Positions 36,602 through 44,121 of a stretch of DNA of 64,000 nucleotides are shown in pieces. The position numbers were made by a program, and so were the translations under genes. A model generated the notes under the pieces. That model saw only the letters and a list, made by a program, of their open reading frames with translations. It did not search any database and was not told the DNA's origin. How positions within the stretch are numbered: position 1 is the first letter of the stretch; each line of letters starts with the position of its first letter. The DNA comes from Ga0077560 sp046330435 (lineage in GTDB: Bacteria; Actinomycetota; Thermoleophilia; Miltoncostaeales; Miltoncostaeaceae): NCBI GenBank assembly GCA_046330435.1, contig JAXLST010000012.1:62001-126000 (forward strand), given 5' to 3'.

Positions 36602-36815
36602 TAGTGGAGGGACGCAAGTGCCCCCGGGGACCGGCCTGGCCTTGGGGTTCCGGCGCCCAACGGCGTCTGACCCCGTGTGGTAGAAAACCCGCGGCTTTTC
36701 GGGCCGATCCCCCTGTGCTGCGCGCGTGTCGACACGGGCGGCGGGGATGGGCCCCGATCACGCCGGGCGGGTCGGCTTCCCCGCCCGACGCACTCGGAGA
36801 TTTCGGAGGACGCAC

Positions 36816-38942
36816 TTGGCCGACTTCCTGTCGGACAACACAGCATTGCTCGCGGTGATCGCCGGTCTCGTCGCCGTGGCGTACGGCATCGGGCTCACCG
36901 CGTACCTGCTCAAGCAGCCCGCCGGCAACGAGCGGATGCAGGAGATCGCAAAGGCCGTCCAGGAAGGCGCTCAGGCGTACCTGACCCGCCAGTACACGAT
37001 CATCGCCGGCGTGGCGGTGGTGCTGTTCCTGGCCATCGGCCTGCTCGGCAGCGCGGTCGACTCCAGCCTGCTGGGCTGGAAGGCCGCCATCGGCTTCCTC
37101 ATCGGCGCGGTCGCGTCCGGTGCTGCCGGCTTCATCGGCATGAACGTCTCGGTACGCACCAACGTGCGCACCGCGGAGGCCGCCCGGGGCGGCCTGCGCC
37201 AGGCCCTCTCGGTCGCCTTCAAGGGCGGTTCCGTGACCGGCCTGCTCGTCGTCGGCCTCGGCCTGCTGGCCGTCGCCGGCTACTTCCTGGCCCTCGGCGG
37301 CGACGCCGAGGACGCGGTGCCGCTCGTCGGCCTCGCGTTCGGCGGCTCGCTCATCAGCGTGTTCGCCCGTCTGGGCGGCGGCATCTTCACCAAGGGCGCC
37401 GACGTCGGCGCCGACCTGGTGGGCAAGGTCGAGGCGGGGATCCCCGAGGACGACCCGCGCAACCCGGCCGTCATCGCGGACAACGTGGGCGACAACGTCG
37501 GCGACTGCGCCGGCATGGCCGCCGACCTGTTCGAGACCTACGCGGTCACCACCGTGGCCGTGATGTTCCTCGGCTACCTGTTCTTCCAGGTCCCGGGCTG
37601 GGACGGCATCAACGCCGTCATCTACCCGCTGGCCCTGGGCGGCATCTCGATCTTCGCCTCCATCGTCGGCACGTGGTTCGTCCGCGTCCGCGAGGGTGGT
37701 TCGGTCACCGCCGCCCTGTACACCGGCCTCGGCATCGCCGCGGTCCTGTCCGCGCTGGGCTTCCTGCCCATCACCCACTGGATGCTCGACGGCATCCCCG
37801 CGGCCGTCAGCGAGAGCGGCAACGGCCAGGTGGGCGGCTGGCTCGACTACTACTGGTGCTCGGTCATCGGCCTCGGGGTGACCCTGGGCCTCGTCGCGAT
37901 CACCGAGTACTTCACCGGCACCCTGTGGCCGCCGGTGAAGAAGGTGGCCGCGGCCTCCGAGACGGGCCACGCGACGAACATCATCGCGGGCCTCGCCGTC
38001 TCCCTGAAGGCGACCGCCGCCCCGGTGGTGGTCATCGTCGCCGGCATCGCCGGCTCCTACCAGCTCGGCGGCTACTACGGCATCGGCGTCGCCGTCATGG
38101 CGATGCTCTCGATGGCCGGCATCGTCGTCGCGCTGGACGCGTACGGCCCCATCACCGACAACGCCGGTGGCATCGCCGAGATGGCGGAGCTCCCGGACTC
38201 GGTGCGCGCCATCACCGACCCGCTGGACGCGGTCGGCAACACCACGAAGGCCGTCACCAAGGGCTACGCCATCGGCTCCGCCGGTCTGGCCGCCGTGGTG
38301 CTGTTCGTGAGCTACTTCGAGGAACTGAAGAAGGCCATCATCGAGGACGGCGGTGTCTTCAACGAGACCACCGTCAACTTCTCGCTGAGCAACCCGTTCG
38401 TGGTCTGCGGCCTGCTGATCGGCGGCATGATGCCGTTCCTGTTCGCCGCCTTCTCCATGGAGGCCGTCGGCCGGTCCGGCGCCGCCGTGGTCGAGGAGGT
38501 GCGCAGGCAGTTCCGCGAGAACCCCGGGATCATGGAGGGCACCCAGAAGCCCGAGTACGCCCGCTGCGTGCGGCTGGTGACGGCCTCGGCGCAGAAGGAG
38601 ATGCTCATCCCGGGTCTCATCCCGATCGTGTTCCCCGTGATCGTCGCGTTCATCTTCGGCATCAACAACGGCCGCGAGATGCTCGGGGGCCTGCTGCTCG
38701 GCGTCATCGTGACCGGCCTCTTCGTGGCCATCTCGATGACCTCCGGCGGCGGCGCCTGGGACAACGCGAAGAAGATGATCGAGGACGGGCACCACGGCGG
38801 GAAGGGCTCGGAGGCCCACAAGGCCTCGGTCACCGGCGACACCGTCGGCGACCCCTACAAGGACACCGCCGGCCCGGCGGTGAACCCGATGATCAAGATC
38901 GCCAACATCGTGGCCATCCTGATCATCCCGTTCCTGGTCTGA
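36816..38942 (+). CDS. hppA: K+-independent H+-translocating membrane pyrophosphatase
   Basis: Pumps protons using pyrophosphate hydrolysis. It has 708 residues and about 16 membrane helices. The catalytic loop motifs are intact: DVGADLVGKVEAGIPEDDPRN, DNVGDNVGDCAGMAADLFE, and the C-terminal GDTVGDPYKDTAGPAVNPMIK. The subtype marker reads GNTTKAVTKGYAIGSAGLA; a Lys after GNTT marks the K+-independent group (Ala in the K+-dependent group). The start is TTG 36816 with CGGAGGA five bases upstream; in-frame starts further up lack membrane character. A leader of about 130 bases follows a TAGAAA hexamer at 36681. Confidence 0.96.
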   Translation: MADFLSDNTALLAVIAGLVAVAYGIGLTAYLLKQPAGNERMQEIAKAVQEGAQAYLTRQYTIIAGVAVVLFLAIGLLGSAVDSSLLGWKAAIGFLIGAVASGAAGFIGMNVSVRTNVRTAEAARGGLRQALSVAFKGGSVTGLLVVGLGLLAVAGYFLALGGDAEDAVPLVGLAFGGSLISVFARLGGGIFTKGADVGADLVGKVEAGIPEDDPRNPAVIADNVGDNVGDCAGMAADLFETYAVTTVAVMFLGYLFFQVPGWDGINAVIYPLALGGISIFASIVGTWFVRVREGGSVTAALYTGLGIAAVLSALGFLPITHWMLDGIPAAVSESGNGQVGGWLDYYWCSVIGLGVTLGLVAITEYFTGTLWPPVKKVAAASETGHATNIIAGLAVSLKATAAPVVVIVAGIAGSYQLGGYYGIGVAVMAMLSMAGIVVALDAYGPITDNAGGIAEMAELPDSVRAITDPLDAVGNTTKAVTKGYAIGSAGLAAVVLFVSYFEELKKAIIEDGGVFNETTVNFSLSNPFVVCGLLIGGMMPFLFAAFSMEAVGRSGAAVVEEVRRQFRENPGIMEGTQKPEYARCVRLVTASAQKEMLIPGLIPIVFPVIVAFIFGINNGREMLGGLLLGVIVTGLFVAISMTSGGGAWDNAKKMIEDGHHGGKGSEAHKASVTGDTVGDPYKDTAGPAVNPMIKIANIVAILIIPFLV

Positions 38943-38952
38943 TCGGCCGCGA

Positions 38953-38983
38953 GGCTCCCCGGGGCACGACGCCCCGGGGAGCC
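38953..38983 (+). terminator. Terminator after hppA
   Basis: GGCTCCCCGGGGC and GCCCCGGGGAGCC form a perfect 13-bp stem with a 5-base loop, 11 bases past the stop. A weak CCCGGTTCTG tail follows. Confidence 0.7.
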
Positions 38984-38993
38984 CCCGGTTCTG

Positions 38994-38999
38994 TAGCCT
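38994..38999 (+). promoter_or_regulatory. Leaderless-type -10
   Basis: TAGCCT, seven bases, then ATG 39007. Confidence 0.5.
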
Positions 39000-39006
39000 C
39001 GGCCGC

Positions 39007-39462
39007 ATGACCGACGCCGAACGCCCCTCGAGCCGCCTGCCGCGCATCAAGCACGCGCAGAAGCCCCGGCCCGACGAGAAGATCCGCAAGCGCTCCGGCG
39101 CCGACCTCCAGAACGGCTGGATGGGGCGGCACGGGACGCTGTACCTCACCGACGAGCGCATCGTCTTCGTCCCCACGCTCATCGACACCGCCCTCGGTGC
39201 GAAGCGCCGGGAGATCTCGCTGGACACGCTCCGCGAGGTGGAGCGGTTCCCGAAGAACCCCGACGACCTCGCGCTGGCCGGCAAGCGGCCGCGGCTGCTG
39301 ATGGTCGCCCCGGAGTGCGTCTACGAGCTGGTGGTGCCCGACCTGGACTCGTGGATCGACTCGATCGAGGTCGTCTACAACATCCGGAACAAGCGGGGGC
39401 AGGCCCACCGGGCCACGATCATCCGCGAGGGCGTCGAGAACCTGCTGCTCGCCGAGGAGTAG
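39007..39462 (+). CDS. GRAM/PH-like domain protein
   Basis: 151 residues, cytosolic. A charged N-terminus (about 30 residues) precedes a PH/GRAM-like beta domain: LQNGWMGRHGTLYLTDERIVFVP, then ISLDTLREVERFPK, then LLMVAPECVYELVVPDLDSWIDSI, then a C-terminal helix. Such domains usually bind lipids or peptides at the membrane. The bacterial role is unknown. The gene stands alone, is predicted to be leaderless, and is framed by the hppA terminator and the Rrf2 promoter. Confidence 0.65.
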   Translation: MTDAERPSSRLPRIKHAQKPRPDEKIRKRSGADLQNGWMGRHGTLYLTDERIVFVPTLIDTALGAKRREISLDTLREVERFPKNPDDLALAGKRPRLLMVAPECVYELVVPDLDSWIDSIEVVYNIRNKRGQAHRATIIREGVENLLLAEE

Positions 39463-39506
39463 CCGCCGCGGCCGCCGGAGGGCGCGTTTCCGTCGGCCGT
39501 CTGGGG

Positions 39507-39512
39507 TAAACT
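39507..39512 (+). promoter_or_regulatory. Leaderless-type -10 before the Rrf2 unit
   Basis: TAAACT, seven bases, then ATG 39520 of a 9-codon leader frame. Confidence 0.5.
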
Positions 39513-39519
39513 CCCGGAA

Positions 39520-39549
39520 ATGGCCCGACGATTCTCCCTTTTCCGGTGA
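39520..39549 (+). CDS. Nine-residue leader peptide before the Rrf2 gene
   Basis: ATG 39520 opens a tiny frame, MARRFSLFR, whose TGA overlaps the GTG of the Rrf2 gene (GTGA). The ATG sits seven bases after a TAAACT -10, as in other leaderless genes here, and the Rrf2 GTG has no ribosome site. The simplest reading is a leaderless mini-gene that delivers ribosomes to the regulator. It contains no Cys, so classic cysteine attenuation is unlikely. Confidence 0.45.
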   Translation: MARRFSLFR

Positions 39550-39956
39550 TCACGATCTCCGAGAAGAGCCGCGCCGCGGTGCGCGCGCTCACCGAGCTGG
39601 CCGGCCGCGGCGAGACCGCGCCCGTGCCGATCCTGGAGATCGCCGAGCGGCGCGGCGTGCCGCTGCACCTGCTCGAGCAGCTCTTCGCGGGGCTGCGTCG
39701 CGCGGGGGTGCTGCAGAGCCAGCGCGGCGTGAAGGGCGGCTACTCGTTCCGCCGCCCCCCGGCCGAGGTGTCGCTGCTCGAGGTGGTCGAGACGGTCGAC
39801 GGGCGGCTGTCAGGTGCGGACGACCCCGCATCGGGGTGCGATCAGGTGTGGGACGAGACCCGCAGTTGCGTGGCAGGGTTGCTGGGTGAGCTGACCATCG
39901 CCGACATGGTCGAGCGCGAGGAGCGGCTCACGCAGGCGCCAATGTTCCACATCTGA
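39546..39956 (+). CDS. Rrf2 family transcriptional regulator
   Basis: 136 residues. The winged helix is ITISEKSRAAVRALTELA, IPxLEIAERRGVPLHLLEQLFAGLRRAGVLQSQRG (in part) and VKGGYSFRRPP, typical of Rrf2. The C-terminal half has only two Cys (GCDQVWD and SCVAGL), not the three-Cys cluster site of IscR. With cysK and cysE close downstream, a sulfur-starvation role like CymR is plausible (inference). The PfkB kinase gene follows after 16 bases. Confidence 0.88.
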   Translation: MITISEKSRAAVRALTELAGRGETAPVPILEIAERRGVPLHLLEQLFAGLRRAGVLQSQRGVKGGYSFRRPPAEVSLLEVVETVDGRLSGADDPASGCDQVWDETRSCVAGLLGELTIADMVEREERLTQAPMFHI

Positions 39957-39972
39957 CCCTCACCGGAGCCGC

Positions 39973-40998
39973 ATGAGCCTCATCACCCGCCCCGACGACG
40001 TCTCGTTCGACCTGCTGGGCATCGGCAACGCCATCGTCGACGTGCTCGCGCACGCCGAGGAGGACTTCCTGGAGGCCCACGGGCTCAACAAGGGCACCAT
40101 GACCCTCATCGACGTCGCCAAGGCCGAGGAGCTGTACGGCGACATGGGCGCCGCCAAGGAGGTCTCCGGCGGGTCCGTGGCCAACACGGTCGCGGCGGCC
40201 GGCGCCCTGGGCGCCCGCGTCGCGTACATCGGCAAGGTCCGCGACGACCAGCTGGGCTCGATCTTCCGGCACGACATCCACGCGGTGGGCGTGCACTTCG
40301 AGACGCCGCCCGCCACGCGGGGCGCCGCGACCGCGCGGTGCTTCGTGATGGTGACCCGCGACGCGCACCGCACGATGGCGACCCACCTGGGGGCCTGCGT
40401 GGAGCTGGGCCCCGAAGACATCGACACCGACCTGGTGTCGCGGTCGTGGATCACGTACCTGGAGGGGTACATCTGGGACCCGCCGCGGGCGAAGGAGGCC
40501 CTCCGCGTCGCGATCGACGCGGCGCACGCCGCCGGCCGGCTCGTGGCGCTCACACTCTCGGACCCGTTCTGCGTGGAGCGGCACCGGGCGGAGTTCCGGC
40601 AGCTGGTGGAGGGCTCGGTGGACATCCTGTTCGCCAACGAGCACGAGGCGATGTCCCTGTTCGAGGTGGACGACGTGTGGGACGCCGTCGCCCGGCTCCA
40701 GGAGATCGGCCGGATCGCGGCGGTCACCCGGTCCGACCAGGGCTCCCTGGTCGTGACCCCGCAGGGGGTCTTCGAGGTGCCGGCCGTCCACGCCGAGCAG
40801 GTGCTCGACACCACCGGCGCGGGCGACCTGTACGCGGCGGGCTTCCTGTTCGGGCTCACGCAGGGGTGGGACGCGGAGCGGTGCGCGCTGGCCGGCGCGG
40901 CCGCCGCGGCGGAGATCATCAGCCACATCGGCGCCCGCCCCGAGGCGGATCTCACCGAGGTGGTCCGGTTGGCGATCGGCGAGGAGGTCGGTACATGA
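39973..40998 (+). CDS. PfkB family (adenosine kinase-like) sugar/nucleoside kinase
   Basis: 341-residue ribokinase-fold kinase. N-terminal FDLLGIGNAIVDVLAHAEE, substrate motif SGGSVANTVAAAGALGARVAYIG and the PfkB signature 2 DTTGAGDLYAAGFLFGL with the catalytic Asp. This closely resembles the adenosine-kinase-like subgroup, but the substrate cannot be fixed from sequence. GGAG lies seven bases before ATG 39973. The stop overlaps cysK (ATGA), so the kinase and cysK are coupled, and Rrf2 is just upstream. Confidence 0.88.
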   Translation: MSLITRPDDVSFDLLGIGNAIVDVLAHAEEDFLEAHGLNKGTMTLIDVAKAEELYGDMGAAKEVSGGSVANTVAAAGALGARVAYIGKVRDDQLGSIFRHDIHAVGVHFETPPATRGAATARCFVMVTRDAHRTMATHLGACVELGPEDIDTDLVSRSWITYLEGYIWDPPRAKEALRVAIDAAHAAGRLVALTLSDPFCVERHRAEFRQLVEGSVDILFANEHEAMSLFEVDDVWDAVARLQEIGRIAAVTRSDQGSLVVTPQGVFEVPAVHAEQVLDTTGAGDLYAAGFLFGLTQGWDAERCALAGAAAAAEIISHIGARPEADLTEVVRLAIGEEVGT

Positions 40999-41945
40999 GC
41001 ACGGCCACGGGCAAGCGGGGCGGCATCGCCGACTCCATCATCGACCTCGTGGGCCGCACCCCCCTGGTGCGCCTGCGGATCGGCGAGGACACCGGGGCCA
41101 CGATCCTCGGCAAGCTGGAGTCGTTCAACCCGGCCGGCAGCGTGAAGGACCGCATCGGCCTGGCGATGATCGAGGCCGCGGAGCGCGAGGGCCTGCTCAC
41201 GCCCGGAGAGTCGGTGATCGTGGAGCCCACCTCGGGCAACACCGGCATCGCGCTGGCGTTCGTGTCGGCGGCCAAGGGCTACCGGCTCATCCTCACGATG
41301 CCCGAGACCATGAGCATGGAGCGCCGGGCGCTGCTGCGGGCCTACGGCGCCGAGTTGGTGCTCACCCCGGGCGCCGAGGGGATGCGCGGCGCGATCGCCA
41401 AGGCGGAGGAGATCGCCGCGGCGACGCCGTACAGCTTCATCCCGCAGCAGTTCAAGAACGCCGCGAACCCGGACGTCCACCGCCGCACCACGGCGGAGGA
41501 GATCTGGGAGGACACCGGCGGCGAGGTCGACATCCTCGTGGCGGGCGTCGGCACCGGCGGCAGCATCACCGGCGTGGGGGAGATCCTGAAGGAGCGCCGG
41601 CCCGGGTTCCGGGCGGTGGCCGTGGAGCCGGTGGACTCGCCGGTGCTGTCGGGCGGCCAGCCGGGCCCCCACAAGATCCAGGGCATCGGCGCCGGGTTCG
41701 TGCCGGCGGTGCTGAACACCGGCGTGTACGACGAGGTCATCACCTGCAGCGCCGACGACGCCTTCGCGACGTCCCGCCAGCTGGCCCAGAAGGAGGGCAT
41801 CCTGGTGGGCATCAGCGCCGGCGCGAACGTGTGGGGCGCGGTGCAGCTCGCCCGCCGGCCGGAGAACGCCGGCAAGTCCATCGTGACGTTCCTGTGCGAC
41901 ACGGGCGAGCGGTACCTCACCACCGCCTTGTTCGCCGAGGCATGA
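40995..41945 (+). CDS. cysK: Cysteine synthase (O-acetylserine sulfhydrylase)
   Basis: PLP enzyme that makes L-cysteine from O-acetylserine and sulfide. It has 316 residues. PLP Lys in FNPAGSVKDRIG, the substrate loop TSGNTGIALAF, the phosphate loop GVGTGGSITGVG, and PHKIQGIGAGFVP in the C-terminal part, as in CysK. The ATG at 40995 has GGAGG nine bases upstream and overlaps the kinase stop. It works with cysE, 750 bases downstream. Confidence 0.95.
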   Translation: MSTATGKRGGIADSIIDLVGRTPLVRLRIGEDTGATILGKLESFNPAGSVKDRIGLAMIEAAEREGLLTPGESVIVEPTSGNTGIALAFVSAAKGYRLILTMPETMSMERRALLRAYGAELVLTPGAEGMRGAIAKAEEIAAATPYSFIPQQFKNAANPDVHRRTTAEEIWEDTGGEVDILVAGVGTGGSITGVGEILKERRPGFRAVAVEPVDSPVLSGGQPGPHKIQGIGAGFVPAVLNTGVYDEVITCSADDAFATSRQLAQKEGILVGISAGANVWGAVQLARRPENAGKSIVTFLCDTGERYLTTALFAEA

Positions 41946-41981
41946 CGCCGGTCCGGGTCGCGGGCTCCGGCCCGCGGCCCG

Positions 41982-42677
41982 TCAGCCGGCGCGCCGGATG
42001 AGCAGCGCCCGCCGGCCCCGCTCGGTGAAGCCGAGACTGCGCAGGAAGGCCCCCGCGTCGGTGCCGTCCTCCGCGAAGGCCACCAGGTGGGTGCCGTTGC
42101 CGTCCCGGACCTGGCCGGCGACCGCGGCCACCAGCGCACGGCCGATGCCCTGCCTGCGGGACTCCGGCACCACGCCGAGCCAGTCGATCCAGCCGTCGGG
42201 CAGGTCGGCGTGCGCGAACCCGAGCAGCCGGCCCTTGGCGTCCCGCGCGATCCAGAAGGCGCCCTGGCCCTCGCCCCACTCGTACCCCGAGGGGCTGCCG
42301 AGCTCGCGGAAGGCGGCGACGCCCTCCATCGCGGCGGACTCGGCGAGCGTGAAGGCGTCGGCCCAGTCGTTGCGGTACGGGACGACGTCGATGCCCACCA
42401 CGTGTCCCTTCGGCACGCCGTCGACGGGACGCGCGAGGACCGCCCCCTTCGCGTACACCTCGAACCCGCGCTGGCCCAGCAGGCCCACCAGCGCGTCGTC
42501 GACGGCGACCTCCGCGTCCCACGGGGGCTCGGGCAGCTTGCCGAGCAGCGCGTCGAGCGCGGCGCCGTCGCGGGCGCGCAGGCCCTCCAGGCGCACGGCG
42601 TAGGCGGTGGGCGAGGGGCGGAGGCGGCAGCTCGCGCCGTCTGCGGTGACGGCCGGGCCCGTGTGCGGCGTACCCAT
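41982..42677 (-). CDS. GNAT family N-acetyltransferase
   Basis: 231 residues. The C-terminal GNAT core is clear: FWIARDAKGRLLGFAHADL, DWLGVVPESRRQGIGRALVAA (acetyl-CoA loop RRQGIG) and FLRSLGFTERGRRALLIR. The N-terminal 90 residues are a less conserved companion domain. The substrate is unknown. ATG 42677 has no ribosome site; TAGGCT on this strand lies seven bases upstream, which predicts a leaderless mRNA. It is divergent from cysE with only 24 bases between start codons. Confidence 0.82.
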   Translation of the reverse strand: MGTPHTGPAVTADGASCRLRPSPTAYAVRLEGLRARDGAALDALLGKLPEPPWDAEVAVDDALVGLLGQRGFEVYAKGAVLARPVDGVPKGHVVGIDVVPYRNDWADAFTLAESAAMEGVAAFRELGSPSGYEWGEGQGAFWIARDAKGRLLGFAHADLPDGWIDWLGVVPESRRQGIGRALVAAVAGQVRDGNGTHLVAFAEDGTDAGAFLRSLGFTERGRRALLIRRAG

Positions 42678-42684
42678 GGGGGTC

Positions 42685-42694
42685 AGCCTATACT
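42685..42694. promoter_or_regulatory. Overlapping divergent -10 elements (GNAT / cysE)
   Basis: AGCCTATACT: read on plus, TATACT (42689-42694) is seven bases before the cysE GTG. Read on minus, TAGGCT (42690-42685) is seven bases before the GNAT ATG. The two hexamers share two base pairs, so the polymerases must compete. Confidence 0.6.
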
Positions 42695-42701
42695 GGCCTG
42701 C

Positions 42702-43481
42702 GTGCCAGCGAACCGGCATCATCCCGCGCCCCCGTCCCGCGGCCCGCTCGCCACGCTGCGGCGCGACATCCAGGCCGTCAAGGACCGCGACCCCGCCGCG
42801 ACGTCGACCGCCGAGGTGCTGCTGTACCAGGGGCTCCACGCCGTGTGGATGCACCGGCTGGCGCACCGGCTGTACCGCCGTGGACTGCGCTTCCCGTCCC
42901 GGCTGGTGTCGCAGGTCTCGCGCTTCCTCACCGGCATCGAGATCCACCCGGGCGCCCAGATCGGCGCCGGGTTCTTCATCGACCACGGCATGGGCGTGGT
43001 CATCGGAGAGACGACGGAGATCGGCGAGGACGTCACCGTCTACCAGGGCGTGACCCTCGGCGGCACCGGCGCCCACGGCGGCAAGCGGCACCCGACGATC
43101 GGGGACCGGGTCATCGTGGGGACCGACGCCCAGGTGCTCGGGCCGCTGCTGGTGGGTGACGACGCCAAGATCGGCGCGGGGTCCATCGTGATCCGCGACG
43201 TGCCGCCGCGCTCGACGGTGGTCGGCAACCCCGGCAGGCCCGTCATCGTCGACGGCCAGCGCGTGCCGGACCCGCCGCTGGAGCACAGCCACCTGCCCGA
43301 CCCGGTCGCCGAGGCGCTGGAGTGCCTGGTGGGCCGCATCGGGGAACTGGAGGAGGAGATCGCCGCGCTCCGCGAGGGCCGCGAGCCCCCGCCCCGCGCC
43401 GACCGCAACGGCGACTGCATGCCGTCGGTGCGCGAGCAGATCGGCCGGATCCTCGGCTCCGGGGGCGCGCCGCCCGCCTGA
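42702..43481 (+). CDS. cysE: Serine O-acetyltransferase
   Basis: Makes O-acetylserine for CysK. It has 259 residues. The left-handed beta-helix hexapeptide repeats run from IEIHPGAQIGAGFFIDHGMGVVIGE through GVTLGGTGAHGGKRHPTIG to KIGAGSIVIRDVPPRSTVVGNPG. The catalytic His are in DHGMGVV and TGAHGGKRHP. The N-terminal helical domain is short, as in actinobacterial CysE. The C-terminus has a further 75 residues with a coiled-coil stretch (LVGRIGELEEEIAALREG) and ends differently from E. coli CysE, which inserts its tail into CysK. GTG 42702 follows TATACT by seven bases. Confidence 0.94.
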   Translation: MPANRHHPAPPSRGPLATLRRDIQAVKDRDPAATSTAEVLLYQGLHAVWMHRLAHRLYRRGLRFPSRLVSQVSRFLTGIEIHPGAQIGAGFFIDHGMGVVIGETTEIGEDVTVYQGVTLGGTGAHGGKRHPTIGDRVIVGTDAQVLGPLLVGDDAKIGAGSIVIRDVPPRSTVVGNPGRPVIVDGQRVPDPPLEHSHLPDPVAEALECLVGRIGELEEEIAALREGREPPPRADRNGDCMPSVREQIGRILGSGGAPPA

Positions 43482-43500
43482 GCCGGGATCCGGCCGCGAT

Positions 43501-43959
43501 CTAGCGGACGACCGGCGTCTGGCTTGTCGTCGTGGTCGCCGGGGGGATCCGGATCGTGGGGATGCGGATGGTCGTCACGATCGTCGGCACCTGGATGATG
43601 GTGCGGATCGTCGGGACCCGGACGGTGGTGACCGGCGGGGGGTCCACGGGGGTCCGGGCCGTGGTGGTGACCACCGGGGGCTGACGGGTCGTGGTGACGA
43701 CCGGCGGCGGCTGCCGGACGGTGGTGACCACCGGCGGGGGCTGGCGCACCGTCGTCGAGGGCGGCGCGACCGTCGTGACGGGCGGGGCGGAGGTGGTGGT
43801 CCCCGGGGCCGGCGGCGGCGAGGGCTGCTGCGGCGGGGCGGCGGGCGACACGGCGACGGTGACCTGCGGCGAGGCCCCGGCGGGTGCGACGGTGGGCGTG
43901 CGCGGCACCCTCCTGCGGGCGGCCGGCGAGGCCGGCGGGGTGATGACCGCGGGGGACAC
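43501..43959 (-). CDS. Thr/Pro/Val-rich tail, probably the C-terminus of the sigma-fusion gene
   Basis: A frame of 152 residues opening VSPAVITPPASP and running through low-complexity repeats (TTVRQPPPVV repeated three times, then RIPTIRIPPATTTT) to a stop at 43501. It has no signal peptide or domain of its own. It lies directly downstream of the sigma/anti-sigma gene, in the same reading phase but separated by a stretch in a different phase, so I read it as the exported spacer end of one longer protein. The repeats are also visible at DNA level at about 43660-43760. Confidence 0.45.
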   Translation of the reverse strand: MSPAVITPPASPAARRRVPRTPTVAPAGASPQVTVAVSPAAPPQQPSPPPAPGTTTSAPPVTTVAPPSTTVRQPPPVVTTVRQPPPVVTTTRQPPVVTTTARTPVDPPPVTTVRVPTIRTIIQVPTIVTTIRIPTIRIPPATTTTSQTPVVR

Positions 43960-44121
43960 GGCCGGGTCGCCCGGCGCAGGACGGGGCCGACGCGTCCGTG
44001 GAGCCAGGGGCCGCGTCCGGAGCCGGTTCGCCGGGGAGCGGCGGCTTGGGCAGCTCCTGCGCGGCCGCGGGCGGGATGGACGCCGCGGCGACGTCGGCCG
44101 TGACGTCCTCGGAACCCAGGG

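Noticed and set aside
36156..39284. A 1042-codon frame antisense to hppA
   Set aside because: hppA on the other strand is unmistakable. The antisense text is low-complexity Asp/Gly/His/Arg.
39546..39956. IscR (Fe-S cluster regulator)
   Set aside because: Only two Cys are present and there are no isc/suf genes nearby. Called Rrf2 family only.
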